Source: CAIYXV01 sp035506255
GTDB lineage: Bacteria > Margulisbacteria > WOR-1 > XYC2-FULL-46-14 > WPAF01
NCBI GenBank assembly: GCA_035506255.1
Contig: DATJPS010000070.1
Location: forward strand, 1 to 20,276
Reading direction: 5' to 3'
Length of the DNA: 20,276 nt
Shown: positions 1 through 9,573 of the stretch, piece by piece
How the letters are laid out: each line of letters starts with the position of its first letter
Position numbering within the stretch: position 1 is the first letter of the stretch
The notes under the pieces: model-generated
The model's database searches: none
Told to the model about the DNA's origin: nothing
Seen by the model: only the letters and a program-made list of their open reading frames with translations
Position numbers and translations under genes: made by a program

Positions 1-1437
<1,437 letters not shown>

Positions 1438-1654
1438 CTCTTTTTTTTGAATCAAGAAAATATTAAAGAGTACACTCGCTCCTCTCCCTCCGGTAAACCG
1501 GAGGGTGGAAACTCCTGCTCAGTTATCAAGGTTCTTTGTCTTATCAAAAGACAATAAAGGCCATAAATCCCCTTACTGCTCTTGTGAGAGCAATAAAAAA
1601 GGATTTTATGCCTTCCGCAGGGAAATGGTTCAAAGCTGCCCCTGCTATAAGAGT
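1438..1654 (-). other. structured rRNA leader with boxA-like element
   Basis: This is the gene-free stretch between the rRNA promoter and the 16S 5' end. Going down the minus strand it holds: a hairpin with arms 1617-1622 and 1640-1645 whose loop contains a boxA-like GCTTTGAAC (1628-1636); a long hairpin with arms 1559-1570 and 1603-1614 (one-base bulges) capped by an inner 6-bp hairpin at 1578-1593; a 7-bp hairpin 1536-1542/1548-1554; and an 8-bp GC-rich hairpin 1486-1493/1498-1505. BoxA elements in rRNA leaders are known to recruit Nus antitermination factors, and leader hairpins often direct processing. That these do so here is inference. Confidence 0.5.
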
Positions 1655-1660
1655 GTGGTC

Positions 1661-1690
1661 ATTGTATAACGCCCCGACCGATCTTGTCAA
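1661..1690 (-). promoter_or_regulatory. rRNA operon promoter
   Basis: On the minus strand a perfect -35 TTGACA (1685-1690) is followed by a GC-rich spacer and a -10. The -10 can be read as TACAAT (1661-1666, 18-base spacer) or TATACA (1663-1668, 16-base spacer). It sits about 220 bases upstream of the mature 16S, a usual rRNA leader length. The only perfect -35 consensus found in the window belongs to the rRNA. Confidence 0.75.
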
Positions 1691-1736
1691 GCTTTATTTT
1701 TAGACCTTAAAAAAATCCGGCCTTGGAGCCGGCACT

Positions 1737-1765
1737 TTTATATATCATCCTTATTATGGTATAAT
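1737..1765 (+). promoter_or_regulatory. holB promoter, predicted leaderless start
   Basis: A perfect extended -10 (TGG then TATAAT at 1760-1765) lies 17 bases after a weak -35, TTTATA (1737-1742). Only six bases, TTCAGC, separate the -10 from the ATG at 1772, so transcription should begin at or next to the start codon. No Shine-Dalgarno sequence is present upstream. Confidence 0.7.
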
Positions 1766-1771
1766 TTCAGC

Positions 1772-2524
1772 ATGACCACCATCAGCAGGGACCGGGTCGG
1801 CACCATCCTTTCGGGCGTTACGCGCACCGGCCGGGTGGCCAACGCTTACCTATTTGTAGGTGGAGAAATGGAGGCCAAACTTAAGGCCGCGCTCGACTTT
1901 GCAGGCGAGCTCAATTGCACTTCGGACGTCGCTAAACCTTGTGGGGAATGCCTGAGCTGCCGCAAGCTGGCCGGCGGCGTCCATCCGGACATTTTAGTGA
2001 TCGGCAAGGACGAAGCAAGCTTTAAGATCGACCAGGTGCGGGAGCTGAAGGAACTGGCCAAGTTCGGGCCATCCGAAAGCGCTTACAAGGTCATCATCGT
2101 TAACGACGCGGAAACAATGACCGAGCAGGCATCGAACAGTTTCCTCAAGGTGCTGGAAGAGCCGCCCGCGGGGGTGGTATTTATCTTGATAAGCGACCGC
2201 GAGGAAGGGATCATGCGCACGATCCTTTCCCGCTGTCAGCGGATCGTGTTCCCCGACCCGGCGGTGGGAAATGCCGCGCCGGAGCTCCGTCCGCTCTACG
2301 ACGCGCTCAGACGGAGGCCGGACGATTTTATCGGCAATACCGAAGCCCTGAACTCGCAGCCGGACCTGGACCGGTGCTTGACCGAACTGTTCACTCTCTT
2401 CGCGCAGGACCGGGACCCCCGCTCCGCCCGGACCGTGCTGGAGGCGCTTCATGACGTGAAGAAGCGTTCGAATAAAAAAATAGCGGTGGATTGGATGTGC
2501 CTTAATTTATGGAAAACAAACTAG
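1772..2524 (+). CDS. holB: DNA polymerase III subunit delta' (HolB-type)
   Basis: This is a clamp-loader subunit, which helps load the sliding clamp at the replication fork in the cytoplasm. The 250-aa product has the four-cysteine zinc module of gamma/delta' subunits (C49, C57, C60, C63), then HPDI, the helix motif LKVLEEPP (125-132) and the sensor-1 SRC motif (153-155). The P-loop position (about 29-37) reads VGGEMEAKL and lacks a Walker A lysine-threonine, which fits non-ATPase delta' rather than gamma/tau. It is shorter than E. coli HolB (about 334 aa), mainly in the C-terminal collar domain. The start at 1772 is set by the -10 box six bases upstream. Its last 16 bases overlap ricT, the same gene pair as in Bacillus (holB-yaaT). 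Confidence 0.88.
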   Translation: MTTISRDRVGTILSGVTRTGRVANAYLFVGGEMEAKLKAALDFAGELNCTSDVAKPCGECLSCRKLAGGVHPDILVIGKDEASFKIDQVRELKELAKFGPSESAYKVIIVNDAETMTEQASNSFLKVLEEPPAGVVFILISDREEGIMRTILSRCQRIVFPDPAVGNAAPELRPLYDALRRRPDDFIGNTEALNSQPDLDRCLTELFTLFAQDRDPRSARTVLEALHDVKKRSNKKIAVDWMCLNLWKTN

Positions 2525-3198
2525 CGATAAAGCTCCGCAAGTTCAACCGGATCTGCCCTATAACCGGCTACCGGGAGAGCTCGATCAAGGTCGGCGCCAG
2601 CGTGATCGTCCTCACCGACCGGGGCGATGAGTTCGGCACAATCGTGCAGTTCGCCAGCAAATACCCGGCCGCTTCCAGCCAGGACGTGCGGCTTAAAAAG
2701 GTGATCCGCTACGCGACAGAGGAAGACATAAAGCTGGCCAATTCGCTCGACCAGAAAGAGGACGAGGCGCGGCAGACCGCGGCGGAAAAGATCAAGGAAT
2801 ACGAGATCCCGCTGAAGATCGTGGAGGCGGAGTACCTTTTTGACACCAAGAAGGTCAACATCTATTACAAGATGGAAAAGGACAAGAAGACCCCAGACCT
2901 CAAGGCCTACCGCCGGGACCTCTCCACCACCCTGCACGCCGAAGTGACGATGCGCAATGTCAACGCGCGCGACGAAGCGAAATTTCTGGGAGGGCTCGGA
3001 CCGTGCGGACGCCCGCTCTGTTGCCACATGTGGCTGGAAAAGCCCTGCCACGTCACGGTGAAAATGGTGAAGGAACAGGGTTACCAGATATCGCCGGTGC
3101 GAACGGCGGGAATGTGCGGCCGGTTGATGTGCTGTTTCGGGTACGAGGGAACATCGTCGCCCAAGCACGCGGAAAAGGAACCGGAATCCCATGAGTGA
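2509..3198 (+). CDS. ricT: PSP1-domain protein RicT (YaaT), Fe-S RNA maturation factor
   Basis: The 229-aa product matches the PSP1/RicT family. In Bacillus subtilis RicT forms the RicAFT complex, which carries [4Fe-4S] clusters and aids RNase Y-dependent mRNA processing. Two cysteine blocks are clear: GPCGRPLCC (164-172, C166, C171, C172) and GMCGRLMCC (201-209, C203, C208, C209), with C180 between them. The N-terminal half (about 1-75) is the beta-rich PSP1 part (VGASVIV, DEFGTIV), followed by a charged helix at about 72-100. It starts inside the end of holB (16-base overlap) without a strong ribosome site, so coupled translation is likely. It ends 8 bases inside the HIT gene. RicA and RicF partners are not in this window. 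Confidence 0.88.
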   Translation: MENKLAIKLRKFNRICPITGYRESSIKVGASVIVLTDRGDEFGTIVQFASKYPAASSQDVRLKKVIRYATEEDIKLANSLDQKEDEARQTAAEKIKEYEIPLKIVEAEYLFDTKKVNIYYKMEKDKKTPDLKAYRRDLSTTLHAEVTMRNVNARDEAKFLGGLGPCGRPLCCHMWLEKPCHVTVKMVKEQGYQISPVRTAGMCGRLMCCFGYEGTSSPKHAEKEPESHE

Positions 3199-3526
3199 TT
3201 GCCTTTTTTGCAAGATCGTCGCCGGGCAGATCAAAGGGGACAAGGTTTACGAGGACGAACTGGTTTACGCGTTCAAGGACATCAACCCGCAGGCGCCGGT
3301 CCACCTGCTGGTGATCCCCAAAAGGCATATCGATACCGCCGCCGAAGCGACCCCGGCCGAACTGGAGGCGATCTTCAAAGCGGCGAAAGAGCTGGCCGGG
3401 ATGTCAGGCGTCAGCAAGACCGGGTTCCGGATGGTGATCAACCAGGGAAAGGACGCGGGACAGGCGGTCCCCCACCTTCACCTGCACCTGTTGGGGGGAC
3501 GGCCGCTTGCCTGGCCGCCCGGATAG
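3191..3526 (+). CDS. HIT family nucleotide hydrolase (HinT/PKCI type)
   Basis: This is a small (111 aa) histidine-triad protein. Family members hydrolyse purine nucleoside phosphoramidates or related nucleotide conjugates in the cytoplasm. The triad H95-L-H97-L-H99-L-L is intact, followed by GGRPLAWPPG at the C-terminus, the usual HinT ending. An N-terminal CLFC (C4, C7) with H46 and a triad histidine could bind zinc, as in many bacterial HIT proteins. NPQAPVHLLVIPKRH (32-46) is also typical. The ATG overlaps the end of ricT by 8 bases, and AAAGGA lies about 15 bases upstream. The natural substrate cannot be told from sequence. Confidence 0.93.
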   Translation: MSDCLFCKIVAGQIKGDKVYEDELVYAFKDINPQAPVHLLVIPKRHIDTAAEATPAELEAIFKAAKELAGMSGVSKTGFRMVINQGKDAGQAVPHLHLHLLGGRPLAWPPG

Positions 3527-3574
3527 TTATAAGATAGGTAAAAGTTTTTAAATTTAACGGAAGGAGGAGTACTA

Positions 3575-3769
3575 ATGCCAAAGATAGAGATCAGGAAAGA
3601 CGAACCTCTGGACAAGGCGTTGAGGAAATTCAAGACCAGGGTCCGCCGCGAAGGGATCATCGAAGAGCTCAAGAAAAGGGAGTTTTACGAAAAGCCGAGC
3701 GAACGCCGCCGCAAGGACATGGCGCGCGCCGTCCGCCGGGAACAAAGAAGAAGAACCGAAGACGAATAG
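3575..3769 (+). CDS. rpsU: 30S ribosomal protein S21
   Basis: The 64-aa product is a typical bS21: very basic, with KDEPLDKALRKFKTRVRREG followed by FYEKPSERRRKDMARAVRR and an arginine-rich tail. bS21 sits on the small-subunit platform near the 3' end of 16S rRNA and aids initiation. The start is fixed by a strong Shine-Dalgarno (AAGGAGGAG, 3561-3569) five bases before the ATG. A 48-base AT-rich gap separates it from the HIT gene and could hold a weak promoter (TATAAG at 3528-3533). Its TAG stop shares one base with the GTG start of the next gene. Confidence 0.96.
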   Translation: MPKIEIRKDEPLDKALRKFKTRVRREGIIEELKKREFYEKPSERRRKDMARAVRREQRRRTEDE

Positions 3770-4842
3770 TGAAGATACTCGACCGTTATCTTGCCTGGGA
3801 AGTGCTCTCCCCTTTTCTCTTGGGGATCGCGGGTTTCGTCCTGGTGATGACGGTCGATCTTCTTTTTACCTTCGTCGACCTGATAATCAACAAGGGGATA
3901 CCGCTGGGGGAAGTGGCGAAGCTGCTGCTTTTTAAGCTTCCCTCCATCATGGTGATGACCTTTCCGGTGGCGACGCTTTTCGGAATCGCCATGTGCCTGG
4001 GCAGGCTTTCTAAAGACAATGAGCTGGCCGCGCTTCGCACCAGCGGCGTCTCTTTCTTCCGCATCGCCCTGCCGATCCTCGTGATATCGTTGCTGATCTC
4101 TGTTCTTTCGTTCTTCACCAACGAGCGTCTGGTCCCCTACTCCAACCACCTGTCGGAGCAGATCATCCGGAACATCATCCTGCGGCAGCCGTTGCCGGAG
4201 GTGAAAGAGAACATCTTCTTCAAGGATGCGTACAACCGCTATTTTTATATCGGCCGGCTCGACGCCAAGACCAAAACGCTGGAGAACGTGATGATCTACG
4301 AACTGGAAGAAGGTAAACTGCCGCGCGTGATGACCGCGCAAACCGCCACGCTCGACCGGCTGGTGCTCAACCTTAACAAAGGGTTGATCCACAATTTTGA
4401 CGCCAGCGGTCATTTGGAATACGAGGCCGAGTTCACAAACATGACGGTGAACCTGAACGAGGATCCGCTCGCTATGTCCGATATCCGCACTTCGCAGGAA
4501 ATGGACAGCCGAGAGCTTTCCACCCAGATCCATTCGCTCTCCAAGGTCGGCGCTTCCGTCAACTCGCTGCAGACCGATCTCTTCATGAAGTACTCGGTCC
4601 CCTTAACGCCGCTGATCTTCGCGCTGATCGGGATACCGCTAGCCATTCCGGGGCTGAAAAGCGGACGGACTTGGGGTATAATCCTTACGATCGTCGTGAT
4701 GTTCACTTTTTACGTTTTCGCGTCTGTCTTCCGGTCGCTGGGAAGGGGCGGGATCATGCCTCCCCTGCTGGCCGCCTGGACCCCGCAGCTGATGTTCGGA
4801 GCGCTGGGCGCGGGACTGCTGATACACGAAAGGAAAAAATGA
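3769..4842 (+). CDS. LptF/LptG family lipopolysaccharide export permease
   Basis: This is an inner-membrane subunit of the Lpt ABC exporter, which extracts lipopolysaccharide for transport to the outer membrane. The 357-aa protein has the YjgP/YjgQ layout: three N-terminal membrane helices (about 14-36, 52-76, 97-118), a periplasmic beta-jellyroll domain (about 120-265) and three C-terminal helices (about 275-295, 302-322, 333-352). The family motif LSKDNELAALRTSGVSFFRI lies at 80-99. It starts with GTG, overlapping the rpsU stop by one base; an alternative start is not obvious. LptF and LptG cannot be told apart here, and the second permease and LptB ATPase are not in the window. This gene is the best evidence for an LPS-type outer membrane. 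Confidence 0.9.
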   Translation: MKILDRYLAWEVLSPFLLGIAGFVLVMTVDLLFTFVDLIINKGIPLGEVAKLLLFKLPSIMVMTFPVATLFGIAMCLGRLSKDNELAALRTSGVSFFRIALPILVISLLISVLSFFTNERLVPYSNHLSEQIIRNIILRQPLPEVKENIFFKDAYNRYFYIGRLDAKTKTLENVMIYELEEGKLPRVMTAQTATLDRLVLNLNKGLIHNFDASGHLEYEAEFTNMTVNLNEDPLAMSDIRTSQEMDSRELSTQIHSLSKVGASVNSLQTDLFMKYSVPLTPLIFALIGIPLAIPGLKSGRTWGIILTIVVMFTFYVFASVFRSLGRGGIMPPLLAAWTPQLMFGALGAGLLIHERKK

Positions 4843-7193
4843 TCGTCGAACTTGAGGACCTGAAAAAGGAACTGAGCGCCAACCCGAAGGACAGCTTCAC
4901 GCTGAAGCAGTTGGGCTGGCTGTATCTGCGCGACGGCTACTATAAACAGGCGCGCGACAATTATTCCCTGGCCGCGCTCTTCAACCCGCGGCTGACGTCG
5001 GAAATATTGATAGATTACGAACGCGCACTCGACAAGGACCGCAACAATCTGCAGGCGCGGCTTTCGGTCATCAGCCTCCTGCTCTCCTGGTCTTTTATCG
5101 ACGAGGCGGTGCTGGAACTGGAGGAATTGCTTGACGTTTTCCCCGACAATCTCACCGCTTTCAACATCCTGGGGCGCATTTACATCAAGCAGGAAAGGCT
5201 GGACGATACGCTCGCCCTGCTCTCCCGCGCGATCTCGCTCGGGATAAAAGATACTCAGATCTCCGAGATGCTCGCTTCGGTCTACCTTGAAAAAGGGATG
5301 TGCCGGGAAGCGATCTCGTTCTTCGAGGAACTTCCGCCGAACAAGAACACCCTGCGCACGCTGGCGGAGCTCTACGCCCGGACCGGGGACCACGACCGCT
5401 CCGCCGAAAAATATTACCAGATGTTCCAGTCCGATCCGGAGGTCGCGTCCGAGGTGATACGCAAGCTGGAGGAGCTGGCGGCAAAGAACGGCAGCAGCCT
5501 GCGCCTGCGCGAGATCATGATGGAGATCTACGGACGCTGCATGCAGCCCGACAATGCGGTCGCCAAGTTGAGGGAGATACTCAACAACTTCCCCGAAAAG
5601 CTGGAAGAAGTGACCGCCCAGCTTAAGAAAATATTGAAGAACTATCCCGGCCATCCCGAAGCGTCGCTTTTATTGGCCGAAGTGCTCACCGCCAAAGGCA
5701 GCTACAGCGAATCGATCGAGGAATACACCAAGCTCATAAAAGGAAGACCGCAGCTGCTGGACCGAGCGATCGAAGGCTGCCGGGAGATACTGAAAAAATA
5801 TCCGGAGCAGTTCCTGGCGCGCCAATTCCTGGTCGACGCATATATCAGCCAGGACAATTTAAAAGACGCTCTCCAGCAGATGAAGGCGATCCTCGAACAT
5901 TACAAAGAAGGGGCCGAATGGGTGATCGGCAAATGCAAAGAGATCTCCCGCCACGATCCGGGAGCGCGCATCGTCATCGGCTACGCTTACCTTGCCAAAG
6001 GGGACTACAGCCGCGCGGCGCTGGAGGCAGAGTCGGTCCTTTCGACTGAAAAAGGCTCGATCCCCGCTCTGAATCTATTGGGTAGCGTTTATATCAATCA
6101 GGGTCTTTCCCGCAAGGCGGTTGAAACGTTCAATCGCGCGCTGGAGCTCGATCCTTACAATCTCGAAACGCAGAAAAAATACGGCGACAGCCGCAAGCGC
6201 GAACTCCTGCTGGAAGCGGAATCGATAAAAAAACGGATGGCCGACGACGAATGGAAGTTCTCGCTCCACCTTGACCTTGCCAAGATCTACAATGTCGTTA
6301 ACCAGCGAGAGGATGCTCTGCGCGAAGCGCAGATCGCCACCCGCGACATGAAGCGCTCCCCCTTCGCCTATCTGGTGATGGCGGAGCTTTATCACGAGGA
6401 AGGCAGGTTCGATCTTGAGACCTCGATCCTGAAAAAAGGTCTCGAAATTCCTTCCCCCGACCTGGCGGAGCTGCTGAAGAAGATAAAGTTCCAGCTCGCC
6501 CTCTCCTTCGAATCGCAGGGGCTGATCAAAAAGTCGATCGAAATGCTGGAAGAGATATTGCAGGAGGATTTTGAATTCCCCAACCTGGCCGACAAAATCA
6601 AATATTTAAAATCGAGCAGTCTCTCCTCCATCCAGAACAAGATGCTGGCCGCCATCCCCGCCTTCTTCGACAGCCCGGTGATCATCGGGTTCTGGGGACG
6701 GGAGGCGAAGCTGGGCGGAAAAAAGCAGACGCTCAATGTTTCGTTCGGCCAAAATTACAACGCCAGCGGACTGAATTATTTCGCCCGCGGCATGAACCAG
6801 GCGGCGCAGGAGGAGTTCACCCTCTGCGCCCAGCTCGACCCGAACTTCTCCGCCGGCGTCAACAACCTGGGAGTGACGCACCTGATCAGCAAGCGCTATG
6901 ATGAAGCTCTCCACCGGTTCCGCGACGCGTTCGATATCGATCCCGCCTCGGCGGTGATCGCCAGCAATATGGGATTGGCTTACTACCTGCTCGGCAACGC
7001 CGCCGAAGCGCAAAAGTGGCTGGAAAAGTCGATCGCCGTCAGCTGGGACCTCTCCTCCGCCCACATCAACCTGGGCGATCTGTTCATTAAACAGAACCAG
7101 GCGCAAAAGGCGATCGAAAGCTACCGGAAAGTATCGAATTGCGATATTCTCTACAGCGCGGCGCAGAGAAGGCTGTGGGGTCGGACGGTTTAA
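4839..7193 (+). CDS. large tetratricopeptide-repeat protein
   Basis: The 784-aa protein is built almost wholly of TPR-like helical hairpins (for example ALNLLGSVYINQGLSRKAVETFNRALELDPYN and AVIASNMGLAYYLLGNAAEAQKWLEKSI). A non-repeat segment (about 585-640) contains FFDSPVIIGFWGREAKLGGKK, and a final repeat block runs from about 641 to 784. No signal peptide, membrane helix or rubredoxin motif is visible, so it is probably cytoplasmic or peripheral. I chose ATG 4839 because it overlaps the lptF/G stop as ATGA and has AAAGGA five bases upstream; the frame is open further upstream, but that part runs inside lptF/G and reads unlike TPR. A scaffold role linked to LPS export is inference. The stop overlaps that of metF. 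Confidence 0.85.
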   Translation: MIVELEDLKKELSANPKDSFTLKQLGWLYLRDGYYKQARDNYSLAALFNPRLTSEILIDYERALDKDRNNLQARLSVISLLLSWSFIDEAVLELEELLDVFPDNLTAFNILGRIYIKQERLDDTLALLSRAISLGIKDTQISEMLASVYLEKGMCREAISFFEELPPNKNTLRTLAELYARTGDHDRSAEKYYQMFQSDPEVASEVIRKLEELAAKNGSSLRLREIMMEIYGRCMQPDNAVAKLREILNNFPEKLEEVTAQLKKILKNYPGHPEASLLLAEVLTAKGSYSESIEEYTKLIKGRPQLLDRAIEGCREILKKYPEQFLARQFLVDAYISQDNLKDALQQMKAILEHYKEGAEWVIGKCKEISRHDPGARIVIGYAYLAKGDYSRAALEAESVLSTEKGSIPALNLLGSVYINQGLSRKAVETFNRALELDPYNLETQKKYGDSRKRELLLEAESIKKRMADDEWKFSLHLDLAKIYNVVNQREDALREAQIATRDMKRSPFAYLVMAELYHEEGRFDLETSILKKGLEIPSPDLAELLKKIKFQLALSFESQGLIKKSIEMLEEILQEDFEFPNLADKIKYLKSSSLSSIQNKMLAAIPAFFDSPVIIGFWGREAKLGGKKQTLNVSFGQNYNASGLNYFARGMNQAAQEEFTLCAQLDPNFSAGVNNLGVTHLISKRYDEALHRFRDAFDIDPASAVIASNMGLAYYLLGNAAEAQKWLEKSIAVSWDLSSAHINLGDLFIKQNQAQKAIESYRKVSNCDILYSAAQRRLWGRTV

Positions 7194-8062
7194 TTACGAA
7201 TTTGTAATTTTCCCAGGATCCCCGCCACCGGTTCCGCCTGGTTCATCACGAAGAAATGAAGCCCCTTGACCTTGTTCTTCAACAGTTCTTCCGCCTGCCT
7301 GAGCGTCTGCTCCGCTCCTATTTGCAAGATCGCTTTCGCCTCGTCCTGGTGCTTCTCCAGTTCCGCGAGCAATCCCTTCGGAATAGTGGCGCCGCAGGTC
7401 TCGGTCATCTTTTTTATTTGCTTATAACTGGTGATCGGCATCAGGCCGGGGATGATCGGAACGTTGATCCCCGCCTTGCGGCAGCATTCGGTAAAATCGA
7501 AAAATAAACGGTCGTCAAAAAATAGCTGGCTGATCACATATTCCGCGCCGGCATCGATCTTCTGTTTAAGATAAGCGATGTTGGTCGCGGGATCGGGGAC
7601 CATTATATGCCCTTCCGGGAATCCCGCCGCCCCCACGCACATCTGCGGCTGTTTTTCCCTTATGAAGGCGATCAGTTCCTTGGCGAACCGGAAACCGTCC
7701 GCGGGCGGAACAAAGTCCTTTATCCCCTGCGGAGGATCGCCCCTCAATGCCAGGATATTCTCCACCCTCTTGGTCTTTAGATCTTCAAGATAACGGGCGA
7801 TCTCATTTTTGGAGGATGCCACGCAGGTAAGATGGGCCACCGGCTCAATGCCGAACTTCTTCTTGATCTCGCTCACCCAGAAAAACGCGTTTTCGCGGTT
7901 GCTCCCCATCGCGCCATAGGTCACGGAAACGAAATCCGGCTTGAAACCGGCCAGCTGCGAGAGCGCGGAGAACATCTGCGCTTCCTGGTCGGCGTTCTTT
8001 GGAGGAAAGAACTCGAAAGAAAGGGTCGGCTTTTCTTTTTTTAGCAGCTCGCTTACTTTCAT
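7190..8062 (-). CDS. metF: 5,10-methylenetetrahydrofolate reductase
   Basis: MetF is a flavoenzyme that reduces 5,10-methylene-THF to 5-methyl-THF, the methyl donor for methionine synthesis. The 290-aa product has the expected length for a bacterial MetF. It shows SFEFFPPK (15-22, catalytic glutamate E17), VSVTYGA (46-51), LRGDP (106-110), QLFFD (179-183), PIIPGLMPI (202-210) and a C-terminal LHFFVMNQ in place of the usual LHFYTLNR. The start is fixed by an ATGA overlap with the end of lysS, so it is the last gene of a coaX-lysS-metF operon. No SAM-type riboswitch lies upstream. Its TAA overlaps the TAA of the convergent TPR gene. Confidence 0.95.
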   Translation of the reverse strand: MKVSELLKKEKPTLSFEFFPPKNADQEAQMFSALSQLAGFKPDFVSVTYGAMGSNRENAFFWVSEIKKKFGIEPVAHLTCVASSKNEIARYLEDLKTKRVENILALRGDPPQGIKDFVPPADGFRFAKELIAFIREKQPQMCVGAAGFPEGHIMVPDPATNIAYLKQKIDAGAEYVISQLFFDDRLFFDFTECCRKAGINVPIIPGLMPITSYKQIKKMTETCGATIPKGLLAELEKHQDEAKAILQIGAEQTLRQAEELLKNKVKGLHFFVMNQAEPVAGILGKLQIRN

Positions 8063-9573
8063 TTGTCCAGGATCTTCATCTCTTCTTCTTTGGGCGCCGC
8101 TTCGGCCATCGGCCGCATGTGCGGGAAGAGAAGAACGTCCCTGATGGAGGGGGAATCGGTCAGCAGCATCACCAGGCGGTCGATCCCGATCCCCAGTCCG
8201 CCCGCCGGCGGCATGCCGTACTCCAGCGCGCGGAGGAAGTCCTCGTCCATCGACTCGGCCTCCTGGTCGCCCGCCGCTTTGAGCTCCGCCTGCTTCTTGA
8301 GCCGTTCACGCTGGTCGAGCGGATCGTTGAGCTCGGAGAAAGCGTTGGCCAGCTCCATGCCGGCCACGATCAGCTCAAATCTTTCGACCAGCCTGGGATT
8401 GTCCCTTTTCTTTTTCGCCAGCGGCGAGGTCTCAAGCGGGTAATCGATGATGAATGTCGGCTGCCTCAAATTGGGCTCCACCAGCTTGTCGTAAAGCACG
8501 TTGATGATCTTGCCGATGCCGATCTCCTCATACCCTTCGATCCCTTTGCTCTTGGCGATCTTGCGGATCTCGTCGTCGGATTTGTTCTCGATATCAACAT
8601 TGCCGTATTCCCGCAGCGCCTGGATGAGCGGAATCCTCCTCCAGGGGAGCGCGAAGTCGATGGTCTCGCCGCGGAACTCAAGTTTGGTCCCGTCCGAGAC
8701 TTCTTTGAGCGCCGCCATCACCATTTCTTCGGTCAGCCGCATCACGTCATGGTAATCGGCGTAAGCCTCGTACACCTCGAGCATGGTATATTCCGGATTG
8801 TGCTTGAACGATATCCCTTCGTTGCGGAAAACGCGGCCCATTTCGAATATCTTTTCGAACCCGCCGACCAGCAGCCGCTTGAGGTAAAGCTCCGGCGCGA
8901 TCCGCATGAAGAGCGGCATGTCGAGCGCGTCGTGGTAGGATTCGAACGGCTTGGCCGCCGCGCCGCCCTGCATCACATGCAGGATCGGGGTCTCGACTTC
9001 GAGGAACCCCCGCCCCTCTAAAAACTTCCTGACCGCGGAAACGATCTTAAATCTCTTCCTGAAAACTTCTTTCGTTTCGGGATTGACCATCAGGTCGACA
9101 TAGCGCTCGCGGTAACGGAGCTCCTTGTCCTGGAGGCCGTGCCACTTTTCGGGCAGCGGATGGAGCGATTTGGAAAGGAGCGTCCAGTCGGAGACCTTGA
9201 CCGTAAGCTCGCCCGTCCGGGTGCGGAACACTTTCCCTTTGACGCCGATGAAGTCGCCGATATCGAGCTTTTCGAAAAGCTCGTACTTCTCTTTCCCCAA
9301 CAGGTCGAGCTTGGCATAGATCTGTATCTTGCCCGCGCCGTCGTTGATGTGCATGAAGAACGCCTTGCCGTGCCCGCGCTTTGCCATTACGCGCCCCGCT
9401 ACCGATACTTCCTGCCCCTCCTCTTCCCCTTTAAGCTCCGCAAATTTATTGAAGATGTCGGCCGAGGTGTCGGTCCGGTCGTATCGGTACGGGTAAGGCT
9501 CGAGCCCGGCTTTCCGGAACTCTTCCAGCTTTTCCCTCCGTATTTTTAACAAATCGCTCAGTTCTTCCGCCAT
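8059..9573 (-). CDS. lysS: lysyl-tRNA synthetase, class II
   Basis: LysRS charges tRNA-Lys with lysine in the cytoplasm. At 504 aa it matches E. coli LysS (505). An N-terminal OB-fold anticodon-binding domain (about 55-135, VAGRVMAKRGHGKAFFMHI) is followed by the class II catalytic core. Motif 2 is FRNEGISFKHNPEYTMLE (about 249-266), with MRIAPELYLKRLLVGG just before it. Motif 3 is GLGIGIDR (459-466), followed by SIRDVLLFPHMRP. The ATG lies inside the end of coaX (16-base overlap), with AAAGGA about 10 bases upstream. It overlaps metF by 4 bases. All catalytic motifs look intact. Confidence 0.97.
   Translation of the reverse strand: MAEELSDLLKIRREKLEEFRKAGLEPYPYRYDRTDTSADIFNKFAELKGEEEGQEVSVAGRVMAKRGHGKAFFMHINDGAGKIQIYAKLDLLGKEKYELFEKLDIGDFIGVKGKVFRTRTGELTVKVSDWTLLSKSLHPLPEKWHGLQDKELRYRERYVDLMVNPETKEVFRKRFKIVSAVRKFLEGRGFLEVETPILHVMQGGAAAKPFESYHDALDMPLFMRIAPELYLKRLLVGGFEKIFEMGRVFRNEGISFKHNPEYTMLEVYEAYADYHDVMRLTEEMVMAALKEVSDGTKLEFRGETIDFALPWRRIPLIQALREYGNVDIENKSDDEIRKIAKSKGIEGYEEIGIGKIINVLYDKLVEPNLRQPTFIIDYPLETSPLAKKKRDNPRLVERFELIVAGMELANAFSELNDPLDQRERLKKQAELKAAGDQEAESMDEDFLRALEYGMPPAGGLGIGIDRLVMLLTDSPSIRDVLLFPHMRPMAEAAPKEEEMKILDK

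Noticed and set aside
4671..4838. An upstream extension of the TPR gene
   Set aside because: The added residues are the lptF/G sequence in another frame; the ATGA overlap and Shine-Dalgarno support 4839.
4839..7193. The TPR protein as LapB (YciM)
   Set aside because: No N-terminal membrane anchor or C-terminal rubredoxin cysteines are visible, and it is about twice LapB's length.
7999..9021. A 340-codon plus-strand frame opposite lysS
   Set aside because: It is antisense to an intact, motif-complete lysS and is rich in Arg/His/Leu as expected from a GC-rich complement. Similar long shadow frames lie opposite ricT, the LptF/TPR genes, the DUF1189-like gene and the glycosyltransferase.
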